From Candidatus Binatia bacterium (GTDB lineage Bacteria > Desulfobacterota > Binatia > HRBIN30), in contig JAKLJW010000011.1 in assembly GCA_023150935.1 (NCBI GenBank), positions 1 to 64,000 on the forward strand: a DNA stretch of 64,000 bases, in the 5' to 3' direction. Positions 11,376 through 18,832 of the stretch are shown piece by piece (position 1 is the first letter of the stretch; every line of letters starts with the position of its first letter). The translations under genes were made by a program, and so were the position numbers. A model generated the notes under the pieces. That model worked only from the letters and a program-made list of their open reading frames with translations. It ran no database searches and had not been told where the DNA came from.

Positions 11376-12821
11376 GTGTCCGCGCCGCCGAATTCGTCTT
11401 CTCCGCAGTTGTCCACGAAGCTGTTCTTCGGTGTGGGGTCGATCTCCGACGGGGCCAAGACGGCATCCTTCAACGTCTTCCTGTTGTTCTACTACAACCA
11501 GGTGCTGGGGTTGCCGGCGACGCTGGGCGGTGCCGCGATTTTCGTAGCCCTGTGCGTGGATGCCGTCACCGACCCGTTGGTCGGCTCGCTCTCCGACAAC
11601 TGGCACTCCCGCTGGGGGCGGCGCCACCCGTTCATGTACGCCTCGGCGGTACCTACGGCCGCCTGTTTCGTGCTGCTCTTCAACCCGCCGGCCGGTCTCG
11701 GGCCCGGAGCGCTGTTTGCGTGGCTGCTGACCTTTGCGGTCGGCGTCAGGGCGTTTCTCACTCTCTACATCATTCCCAGCAGCTCGATGCTGCCCGAGCT
11801 GAGCTCGGACTACGACGAGCGCACGTCGTTTGTCAGCTATCGCTTCTTCTTCGGCTGGGTCGGCGGATTGACCACCGCCCAGATGGGGTACCTGTATTTC
11901 TTCGCGCCATCGGCCACGTTCGCCGACGGGCGTTTCGACGCGGCCGCGTATGGCGCCTTCGCGGTGGCAGCCGCCGGACTGATCGGGGCGGCAATCGTGA
12001 CGTCCGCGCTCGGCACGCACCGACTCATTCCGCTGCTGAGAGTACCGGCAACACGTACCGCGTTCTCCCTGCGACGTCTGGCGCGAGAGGTCCGCGAGGT
12101 GCTGCGCAATCGGTCGTACCGGGCCCTGGTGCTCGGCGCTCTGTTCGCCGCCGTCGCCGCCGGCTTCAACGACGTCGTCGGGCTTTACATGAGTACCTAC
12201 TTCTGGGGTCTGAGCACGGCGCAGATCGCCGTGCTGGTGTATGCGCTCGCCATCGGGGCCATGCTCGCGGTAGTCCTCGCACGGCCGGTCACGCACCGGT
12301 TCGACAAGAAACGCACGCTTCTCGGGCTCGCCGGCGGCGCCCTCGTGTTGGGCCCGTTGCCCGTGTTCCTCCGCTTGTTCGACCTGATGCCTCCGAACGG
12401 GTCGCCGTGGCTGCTGACGACGTTGTTCGTCCATGCGTTGTGCATGGTGACCGCGATCGTGTCGATCGGCATCTGTGTCTCGTCGATGCTCGCCGATACG
12501 GTCGACGAGCACGAACTGGCCACGGGCCGCCGGCAGGAGGGCATGTTCGTCGCGGCGATTTCGTTCGTCGGCAAGGCGACGTCGGGCCTGGGCGGCCTGC
12601 TCGCCGGCGTGGCACTCGATGCGATCGGATTCCCGCGCGGGGCAGAGCCCGGCGCCGTCCCCGAAAAGCTACTGGTCGACCTCGGCATCGTGGTCGGGCC
12701 GATACTTCTGCTGCTCTACCTTCTGGCGGTGGCGTGCCTGTCGCGTTACGACCTCACGCGCGCCCGCCACGGCGAGGTTCTGAGCGCACTCGCCCAGCGC
12801 CGCGCCGCCGGCGCGAGTTGA
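11376..12821 (+). CDS. MFS transporter, glycoside/cation symporter (GPH/MFS_2) type
   Basis: A 481-residue polytopic protein with about 12 hydrophobic segments. The early motif DAVTDPLVGSLSDNWHSRWG followed by RRHPFMY is the characteristic loop 2-3 signature of the GPH sugar:cation symporter group within MFS_2. The start is a GTG at 11376 inside a G-rich stretch that may act as ribosome-binding site. It faces away from the porin gene across a roughly 208-bp divergent region, suggesting shared regulation of outer- and inner-membrane uptake. The solute cannot be read from sequence. Confidence 0.85.
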   Translation: MSAPPNSSSPQLSTKLFFGVGSISDGAKTASFNVFLLFYYNQVLGLPATLGGAAIFVALCVDAVTDPLVGSLSDNWHSRWGRRHPFMYASAVPTAACFVLLFNPPAGLGPGALFAWLLTFAVGVRAFLTLYIIPSSSMLPELSSDYDERTSFVSYRFFFGWVGGLTTAQMGYLYFFAPSATFADGRFDAAAYGAFAVAAAGLIGAAIVTSALGTHRLIPLLRVPATRTAFSLRRLAREVREVLRNRSYRALVLGALFAAVAAGFNDVVGLYMSTYFWGLSTAQIAVLVYALAIGAMLAVVLARPVTHRFDKKRTLLGLAGGALVLGPLPVFLRLFDLMPPNGSPWLLTTLFVHALCMVTAIVSIGICVSSMLADTVDEHELATGRRQEGMFVAAISFVGKATSGLGGLLAGVALDAIGFPRGAEPGAVPEKLLVDLGIVVGPILLLLYLLAVACLSRYDLTRARHGEVLSALAQRRAAGAS

Positions 12822-12978
12822 TCCCGGTTCGAAGCAGAACGCCGGCCGCGGAGACGCGGGCCGCCGCGACCGCCGACAGGTTGGACACGCGTACGGGCAT
12901 CGAACCGATCGAGATCGCGACGTTCGTGCGCGCGGCGGTTTCCGATTACAGATGTCTGCTTGCCCGCGGTCCGGTGCC

Positions 12979-14091
12979 TCAGCGGGTCCGCGGCGAGGTT
13001 CTTCTGCGCATTGCGGCGGACCCGCCTTCGACTACCAGCCCGGCAAACGTCGCCGCCCAGGCGGCGAGCGCGAACCAGACGAACAGCCGTGGAATCGCCA
13101 TCAGAAACGGCTCGTCGATGACCTGCGCCAGCTCGATGGTGCAGGTCGTGTACATCCCGAGCGGGAAGACCATGCCCCAGAAGCCCGGGTTGTACGCGAG
13201 CGGGAAGCGGCGCACGAGGTGCCGCCAGACACCGAGCACGACGAGCATGGGTATCCATGCCGTCGCGGTTGCCCAGAACAGCAGAGTCAGCCCTTCCAGA
13301 AACGGTCGCAGGCGTCCGAGCAGCGCATCGTGCGCGGCGTTGGCGATAAGCACGTCGCCGGCGAGGGTCGAGATCGCCACGGCCCCCATATCGATCCAGT
13401 ACGGCGGGCTCAGCTCGGACGGATCGAGCGCCACGAACATGTAGCGCTCGAAGATCATGGAGATGATCCAGATGTAGAGCATCCCGCCGGCGAGCCAGAA
13501 CACGAGGGTCAGAAAGAGAATCTCGTGCGCTGCTCCGGGAAACTGGCCGGCGATCTTCCCGCCGAGGAGCGACACGCCCTGAGTCGCCACCACGGCCACC
13601 AGCCAGCCTCCGTTCAGACCGTGCTCCACATCCGGCTTCCGGCGCCGGGTCGTGAAACTGCCGAACACCGCGTAGATCAGCGGTACGTGGATCGCGGCCG
13701 CGAGCACCCAGAGAGCCGTGGCGATACGCGGCTGGTCGACGACCACAACGCACTGCGCCCCGAGGACGCAGGTGCCGGCGACGACAGTGAAATAGCCCGC
13801 GCCGCGCGCATGGTCGGTGAGGTCGGACAGCACCCGCCGCGGAAAGCGAGCGAGCCGCGCCAGGTAGAGCGCCCACAGGACCACGTACGCCACGGCGTTG
13901 ACGGCGAGGAGGGCCAGGCCCACGGCCGTCAGCCCGAGCAGGCAACTGGCAATCGACACGATGCCGGTTGCCATGACCAGAGCGAAGTAGACGGGGTCGA
14001 GTGTCGCCAGCCCGCCGCCGGTGTCGGTTACCGATTCGATTCTTTCGGATCGTCCGCCAGCCACCGCCGCACCTCCTCCGGCCCCGCCCAT
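12979..14091 (-). CDS. TehA/SLAC1-family transporter
   Basis: A 370-residue integral membrane protein with about ten transmembrane helices, of the tellurite-resistance/dicarboxylate (TDT) or SLAC1 anion channel family. The first helix has FALVMATGIVSIAS and a late helix FWGMVFPLGMYT, both typical. The N-terminal Gly/Ala-rich stretch suggests the true start could be slightly downstream. Family members carry anions or C4-dicarboxylates, or confer tellurite resistance; which applies here is unknown. It converges on the MFS gene and diverges from the small exported protein at 14330. Confidence 0.83.
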   Translation of the reverse strand: MGGAGGGAAVAGGRSERIESVTDTGGGLATLDPVYFALVMATGIVSIASCLLGLTAVGLALLAVNAVAYVVLWALYLARLARFPRRVLSDLTDHARGAGYFTVVAGTCVLGAQCVVVVDQPRIATALWVLAAAIHVPLIYAVFGSFTTRRRKPDVEHGLNGGWLVAVVATQGVSLLGGKIAGQFPGAAHEILFLTLVFWLAGGMLYIWIISMIFERYMFVALDPSELSPPYWIDMGAVAISTLAGDVLIANAAHDALLGRLRPFLEGLTLLFWATATAWIPMLVVLGVWRHLVRRFPLAYNPGFWGMVFPLGMYTTCTIELAQVIDEPFLMAIPRLFVWFALAAWAATFAGLVVEGGSAAMRRRTSPRTR

Positions 14092-14329
14092 TTCCGCGGT
14101 CGCGCGCGTTTACAACGTCCCCGCGTGCCTCCGGGGGGCACCGTACCACGAACGGACGCGCAACCGGAACGGATCGGCCATGACAGGGCCGGGATCCGGC
14201 GCTTACGCCTCGCGTGTGCGATGGCGCCTGCTGCCCGGGGTGTGGTGAGGTCGGCGCCGAAAACTCCGGTTCGGCCGAGCCTCGCGCTGTGGTAGAGACC
14301 CCGGTATGACACGACGAGGGAGGAAAGCG

Positions 14330-14791
14330 ATGAACGGGCGATGGGTCGGCGGGGCAGCGATGCTTGGTGTAGCGGTCGTTTGCGGCTTCGCGCCGGCGGC
14401 GCTCGGCGCGATGACCACCTGCAGGATGGACTTCTCGCTCGAGGGCTGGTCGGCGTTTTACGAGTCGGCCAGCGGTCGGGGCACGATCACTTGCGACAAC
14501 GGGCAGTCGGCCCGGGTGGACATTCGTGCCAAGGGTGGCGGACTGACGGTGGGCAAGATGAACGTCGTCGACGGCCACGGGCGGTTCTCGCAGGTGTCCG
14601 ACATCCGCGACCTGTTCGGCAGTTACGCGACGATGGAAGCGGACGCCGGAATGGTGAAGTCGGCGAGCGCGCAGGTGGTTACCAAGGGCACGGTGTCGCT
14701 GGCCCTATCGGGGAAGGGGCAGGGCATCGAGTTGGGCGTGTCGTTCGGCGAGTTCGTCATCGAAAAGGCTGGCACCGAGCGGAAGAAATAG
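14330..14791 (+). CDS. Small exported protein of unknown function
   Basis: A 153-residue protein starting at the ATG at 14330, chosen because GGGAGGAAAG sits immediately upstream. A signal peptide spans about residues 1-27 (hydrophobic core, then ALGA). The mature part has two cysteines (TTCRMD and ITCDNG), glycine-rich beta-type repeats and a lysine-rich tail. It reads like a conserved periplasmic protein, and part of it (DLFGSYATMEADAG) recalls lipid-binding YSC84-type proteins, but I do not assign that family. It stands alone and ends in TAG. Confidence 0.75.
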   Translation: MNGRWVGGAAMLGVAVVCGFAPAALGAMTTCRMDFSLEGWSAFYESASGRGTITCDNGQSARVDIRAKGGGLTVGKMNVVDGHGRFSQVSDIRDLFGSYATMEADAGMVKSASAQVVTKGTVSLALSGKGQGIELGVSFGEFVIEKAGTERKK

Positions 14792-14942
14792 GTCGCGGTC
14801 CGGAAGCCTGGACAAGACATCGCGACCTTGAGGTCGCAAGAGCACTGCGAAGGCGGCGGTTACCCTGTTGTCAGGGAATCATGACCACGGATGAACACAT
14901 CGCGGGCAAGCGCCCGCAACCCACGGTCTGACCATGCATGCC

Positions 14943-14972
14943 GTGGGCGGGCGAGGCTCCCGCCGAGCCGCC
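14943..14972. repeat. GEAPAEP-type intergenic repeat, single arm
   Basis: This is a partial copy of the 9570-9636 element (GGCGAGGCTCCCGCCGAGCC core). No matching inverse arm is visible nearby. It lies in the roughly 270-bp stretch between the exported protein and the toxin remnant, which otherwise shows no gene. Confidence 0.75.
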
Positions 14973-15062
14973 ACACCGACGTTCGGGTAAGCGGCCCGCC
15001 AAACACATATCCACCGCAGGTACCGGCCGAGCGATAACGGTCGCCGGAGATAACGGCGATGA

Positions 15063-15155
15063 GGCCCGACCAGCAACGACCTGCACGTCATCACGGCTTA
15101 CGAGCCGGACTCCGCCATTTGGGAGTCGGGCTGCAAGACCCGGAGGAAATCATGA
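15063..15155 (+). pseudogene. C-terminal remnant of a DUF4258-type toxin
   Basis: Reading the frame that ends in TGA at 15153-15155 gives a tail beginning DLHVITAYEPDSAIWESG and ending in a basic stretch, the typical end of DUF4258 toxins. An in-frame TGA at 15060-15062 closes the frame upstream, and nothing like the N-terminal two thirds is found before it. The stop overlaps the next gene's ATG (ATGA), the arrangement expected of an intact toxin-antitoxin operon. So the toxin has been deleted from its 5' side while the junction with the antitoxin gene survived. Confidence 0.65.
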
Positions 15156-15388
15156 AGGTGTGTATCTCGTGTAAGCAGGAGGGGTTGATCCAGCGCCGCC
15201 CTATCGGTTTCACGGCCGAGTTGCGGGGTGCGACCGTTGTTGTCCGCGGGGTTCCGGCGCTCGTTTGCGGGAACTGTGGAGAGGAGTATTTCGAGGAAGC
15301 CGAGGCCGCCCGCGTTCGCCAGATCGTCGAGGCCGCCGCCCAGGCCGGGACGCAGGTCAGCATCAGCGAGTACGAAGCCGCGGCATGA
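15152..15388 (+). CDS. YgiT/MqsA-type zinc-finger antitoxin-like protein
   Basis: A 78-residue protein with paired CxxC motifs (CISCK at the N-terminus, CGNCGEEYF near residue 40), the zinc-finger half of MqsA-like antitoxins, followed by a helical tail. It lacks the C-terminal HTH of full-length MqsA. The start ATG at 15152 has GGAGGAAATC immediately upstream and overlaps the toxin remnant's stop. With the toxin gone it is an orphan antitoxin; whether it still regulates anything is unknown. Confidence 0.8.
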   Translation: MKVCISCKQEGLIQRRPIGFTAELRGATVVVRGVPALVCGNCGEEYFEEAEAARVRQIVEAAAQAGTQVSISEYEAAA

Positions 15389-15626
15389 ACGGCAAGCGGC
15401 CGTCGGCCCTATCGACGTTGGGGGGAATTGCACGATTTGACGCCGGGAGGGCCTCGTTCGCTGAGTCATCTCCCCTTTCTCGCCGAACCTCTACACGGCT
15501 CTCTTGGCCTTACTCATGCCGCTCGGTGGCACTCGTTCAACTCGTTCAGGTCGCCCTACGTCCGGTCCCCCGAGCGACAGGGTGAAGATGGCTGCCCCCG
15601 TACCGGTGCTCGGATAGCCTGGCGAT

Positions 15627-15875
15627 GTGAGCACGGTGCAGGAAATCAAAGCGGCGATTCAGGATCTCTCTCCAGCCGAACGCAAGGAGCTTGTCGCCTC
15701 TCTGCCCGCTTTGTTACCGGAGCTGGACGGCGATGCGCTGTGGGAAGGCATCATCCGCGACACGCGGCCGCGGCCTGCTCTCTCTGCCTTGCTCGATCCG
15801 GTCGAGCAAGCCTACCAGCGTGACCCCACCGCATTCCCGGAGACCTCCGACACCGAGTTCGACCGTCGCTCGTGA
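15627..15875 (+). CDS. Small antitoxin-like protein upstream of a RelE/ParE-type toxin
   Basis: An 82-residue, largely helical acidic protein beginning with GTG. The N-terminus (VQEIKAAIQDLSPAERKELV) resembles antitoxins that start with an IxxLSPxER-type helix, and the C-terminus is disordered. It overlaps the following toxin frame by 4 bp (GTGA at 15872-15875), the usual antitoxin-first pair. Specific family not assigned. Confidence 0.65.
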   Translation: MSTVQEIKAAIQDLSPAERKELVASLPALLPELDGDALWEGIIRDTRPRPALSALLDPVEQAYQRDPTAFPETSDTEFDRRS

Positions 15876-16138
15876 CCTCCGGGGGCACACCCGAGTTCTG
15901 GCGATTGTACCGGGAGCTGCCGCGCAACATCCAAGACGCCGCGCGCCTGGCCTACGGCAAGTTTCGCGAAGACCAGGCGCATCCCAGTCTTCGCCTGGAA
16001 CGGTTGCGGAGTGACCCGCGAGCGTGGTCTGTACGCATCACCTTGAACTATCGCGCCGTCGCGCTGCGCCACGGTGATGATTAGGTTTGGGTCTGGATTG
16101 GCAACCATCAGGACTTCGAGCGTCGTTTTCCAGCTTGA
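15872..16138 (+). pseudogene. RelE/ParE-type toxin gene interrupted by an in-frame TAG
   Basis: The first 70 codons encode a RelE/ParE-superfamily fold fragment ending RAVALRHGDD. A TAG follows at 16082-16084. In the same frame the next codons give VWVWIGNHQDFERRF and then TGA at 16136-16138. In this family the RxGD segment runs directly into a WxWIGxHxxY segment, so the TAG cuts a conserved strand. No indel is needed to join the halves: this is a single nonsense change or a sequencing error. The truncated product would lack the C-terminal strand and is probably non-toxic. Confidence 0.75.
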
Positions 16139-16852
16139 GGCACGGGCCAGGGGTCCATGCGACCGTCCGCATCCCATCGTGGGCGACTGCCGACAAGACC
16201 GCCGGCTCTGGATCGGCATGGGCCGCCACTGCGCCGCGTACTTGCCGACGACCCATTCCATGTCAGCCCACCTCATCGGAGGAGGCAAACGACGAGGCGG
16301 CGAGAGGGATCCAGTTGAGGTGGAACGGGGACCGATGTCGATTCGGTCAGGAGCGCGATGCGGCCTCGACGCGGAGCCGATGTCCGCCCCCTCTTCGAGG
16401 TAAATCAAGGGCTATTCGGCCGATTTCCGGAGGAGGGTCTTCGTGGCTTCCAAAAGGTACGGCTTGGCGGACCGCAACGCGTGCTCTCGGCGTTCGCGCT
16501 CGACGAACTCGATCGCCTGCTGCTCAGTCATCCTCTTGCCGCGGTTGCGTCGCCACGCCTGCGCCAGCCCACGCGAGAGGGTGATTCGGACGAGGTTGCC
16601 ATCCACAATCGCCTTGACGACCGTGCCGCGAGGCTACTCGCTCCCATCAACTCACGCAAGTGCAACTCATCTGGATCATCGGCGTGAAGCGGGCGGGCCA
16701 ATCCAATCCCCAGACTCCGGGTGAATCAACGACGCCTTGTGGGTCGTGATGGCCCTGTGGACCAGGCCTTGCCGCGGCGGCGGGCTCGGCGACCGCGCCT
16801 CGGCCGGCGCCGGCTACCCATGCGCCAGCCAGGCGCCCCGCGGTTCGTGCGC
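16139..16852. other. Intergenic stretch with no confident gene
   Basis: About 700 bp between the broken toxin and the first copy of the secreted family. The only plausible frame is the small minus-strand one listed at 16412-16606; other frames are Arg/Pro/Ala-rich shadows. No palindromic array or terminator is evident. Confidence 0.5.
16412..16606 (-). CDS. Possible small hypothetical protein
   Basis: A 64-residue frame starting with GTG. Its composition is normal for a protein (mixed charged helices, EQQAIEFVERERREHALRSA), unlike the surrounding shadow frames, which is the only support. An in-frame TAG lies about 20 codons upstream, so it could also be the 3' piece of a longer broken gene. 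No family recognised. Confidence 0.3.
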   Translation of the reverse strand: MDGNLVRITLSRGLAQAWRRNRGKRMTEQQAIEFVERERREHALRSAKPYLLEATKTLLRKSAE

Positions 16853-17338
16853 TCAGTTCGCCGCCTTCTGTTTCGTCTTCGCTATGATCGTCAGCTGCCA
16901 GGCGCTGGTCGGCGGTGCGTTGCCGGTATCCGCCACAAACGCCGTGCAAGTCAGTTTCTTTGACGTGGCAAGGACGCGCGCAGAGCCTTTGCTGACGAAG
17001 CCCGCCGCCAGGTCGGAGTCGATCGAGATCCCAACGGCCGCGCTCCCGAAAGTCACAGTCGCTCCGGGGGCGACGCTGAGAGACGTTGCCACGGGGTTGT
17101 TGACCGCCGCGCCACCGGAAGCCCCGAAGACTTCTACGCCGACGGTGACAGCAACTGCGTCGAGGTTCGTGCAGGTGAGGAAGGCCGCGAGAAATCCCAT
17201 GTCGACATAGCCCGGCACGGTGAAGATGTGCTGGGTAAAAGGCGCCGGAAGTGGGCTGTCGACAACGCCGGCGTTCGCCGGTGTCGCCAGGACGGGGCCG
17301 AAAAGGGTCGCCGCCGCGAAAGATGCAAATCGCTTCAT
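16853..17338 (-). CDS. Secreted SPLP-family protein, copy 1 (downstream edge of eCIS)
   Basis: A 161-residue exported protein with signal peptide MKRFASFAAATLFGPVLATPANA and a mature start GVVDSPLPAPF. It shares a full-length pattern with four other genes in this window: SPLP near the mature N-terminus, a tyrosine/valine-rich HxxxxPGxxD segment, a cysteine strand (LTCTN), VGVEVFG, N(P/A)VATSLSVAPGATV, GSAR(V/I)LATSKKL(T/V)C, and a basic tail (IAKTKQK). Two conserved cysteines suggest a disulphide-bonded beta-sandwich. RBS GGAGG precedes the ATG. I do not recognise the family. This copy is most divergent at its C-terminus (ends AAN instead of KGD/E/Q). It sits 111 bp beyond the end of the eCIS operon on the same strand. 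Confidence 0.85.
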   Translation of the reverse strand: MKRFASFAAATLFGPVLATPANAGVVDSPLPAPFTQHIFTVPGYVDMGFLAAFLTCTNLDAVAVTVGVEVFGASGGAAVNNPVATSLSVAPGATVTFGSAAVGISIDSDLAAGFVSKGSARVLATSKKLTCTAFVADTGNAPPTSAWQLTIIAKTKQKAAN

Positions 17339-17449
17339 GTCAAATCCTCCTTCTTCGCTTGTCTATGCCTTTCAAGCCGGATCGCGTTACTGTCACCCGC
17401 AAACCGAGCCCCAGTGAGACCGCCTCCCTGCGGCTCGTGCCTACTTCCT

Positions 17450-18823
17450 TCACTTTGCACTCGCTTCGAACTTGCAGCGGAGCTCGTCCTTCGCGTCGGC
17501 CGTGACACCCCCCTTCGTGACCGAGACCAGCCAGAGCGGCGCGTAGTGATGATCGATGCCGTGGGGTGGCAAGGCGACTGGCGTTCGGTTCTCGTCCCGC
17601 GGCCACTCCACGTCGCCGGTGGCCGTGCGCGCTGGAATGAGCCAGTAGTCGCCTGTGCGGTATTTGTATTCCTTCCCCTTCTCCGGCTTCGGGAACTGAA
17701 TCTGTACGCCGTCTTCGATCGTCAGCCAAACGTGCTCTCCTTCGCTCTCTTTGACGGGCAGTGCACCATCGGCCGATTTCCGAGCTGCCTGATGATCCCA
17801 GCGCCGCAGCTGCGGATGTTTCGCCAGGTCCTGGCCGACGGTGGATTGCGACCCTCCAGACAGGGTCACTTGCCGGAGGTCGCGATCGATTCTCTCGACT
17901 CGCAGCAACGACTCGGCCCGATTCTGTAGGACGTAGTCATCATCCACAATCTCGACCCAGTCGCCCTGCTTCAGACCTAAACGATCGTCTCGACCGAAAT
18001 GCGCCAGGGTGACCGTGTTTCCTGTCACCGGTTCCACGATCGGGAAGACCACCGAGCCGTTCTCACGCGACCACTTGAACGTCGCTGTGCCGGCGCTGCC
18101 GGACGTGTGGATCTCGACTCGGTACAGTTGATTGCCCGCGCCGTGGTAGCGCATTTCCGGCTGGGTCGTGCAGGGATCGGTCGATTTGCGGTCCACATGC
18201 GCCTGGGCCTTTAGCATTGGCTTGGGGCGGTCCGACAGCTTCTTGAGCTCGGCTTCCCAAGTGCCCTTCTGGGCCGGCAGCACCTTAACCTGCCAGACAA
18301 CCTGGCTGCGCGTGGCGGTGTCGGGGCCATGCAGGCCTAAGGCGACTTCACGGATGCTGCCTTCCTCGATGCGACGATCATCCTGGAGATGCGTAATGTG
18401 GCGTTCCCAGACGTCGAGGTAGACGAGGTAGCTGTTGCCGTCTTGGAGCTCTGCTGCCGAATCGGGGAATGGGAAGCCCTTCTGCCCCGTGTAGAGGGGC
18501 TCCTGCGCGTTCTCGCACAGCACACCATCCACGTAATAGCGTCCCTTACCAATACCGAAGTTCTTCGATCCGCCATCCAGCTTCTTAATCTCAAACCCCA
18601 GATCGTCTCCTTTCGGCCCCCCGTGCGGTCCGATCAGATCCTTTGCCAGCGTCTGCAGGTAGTGCAGCAGAATCGAGACCTGCTCATTCCAATCCGCGTC
18701 GACCTGTACGCGGCCCTGCTGCATGAGGACGCGCAGGAAGTGCTGGCTCGGATCGAACGTGTCGCGCGAGAAGTCGCCGCGGAGTTCGCCGTGCGTCGGT
18801 CTGAACTCAAACTCGTTGCCCAT
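17450..18823 (-). CDS. DUF6519 protein of the contractile injection locus
   Basis: A 457-residue protein with the N-terminal signature RDTFDPSQHFLRVLMQQGRV followed by QVDADWNEQ, which marks the DUF6519 family common next to eCIS baseplate genes. It is beta-rich, with no signal peptide or membrane segment. It is the last structural-type gene of the operon, starting 9 bp after the wedge gene's final stop. Function in the particle is not established; a peripheral baseplate or surface-decoration role is an inference from position. Length and reading frame look intact. Confidence 0.8.
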   Translation of the reverse strand: MGNEFEFRPTHGELRGDFSRDTFDPSQHFLRVLMQQGRVQVDADWNEQVSILLHYLQTLAKDLIGPHGGPKGDDLGFEIKKLDGGSKNFGIGKGRYYVDGVLCENAQEPLYTGQKGFPFPDSAAELQDGNSYLVYLDVWERHITHLQDDRRIEEGSIREVALGLHGPDTATRSQVVWQVKVLPAQKGTWEAELKKLSDRPKPMLKAQAHVDRKSTDPCTTQPEMRYHGAGNQLYRVEIHTSGSAGTATFKWSRENGSVVFPIVEPVTGNTVTLAHFGRDDRLGLKQGDWVEIVDDDYVLQNRAESLLRVERIDRDLRQVTLSGGSQSTVGQDLAKHPQLRRWDHQAARKSADGALPVKESEGEHVWLTIEDGVQIQFPKPEKGKEYKYRTGDYWLIPARTATGDVEWPRDENRTPVALPPHGIDHHYAPLWLVSVTKGGVTADAKDELRCKFEASAK

Positions 18824-18832
18824 GCGGTCTTC

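Noticed and set aside
12746..14578. A 610-codon open minus-strand frame overlapping the TehA and MFS genes
   Set aside because: Arg/Gly/Ala-rich with no domain; it is the alternate frame of the TehA/SLAC1 gene, which has clear membrane segments.
16647..16949. Minus-strand frame of 100 codons upstream of the possible small gene
   Set aside because: Overlaps secreted copy 1 in another frame and has no recognisable motif apart from an isolated GLDWPARFTPMIQM stretch; too weak to annotate.
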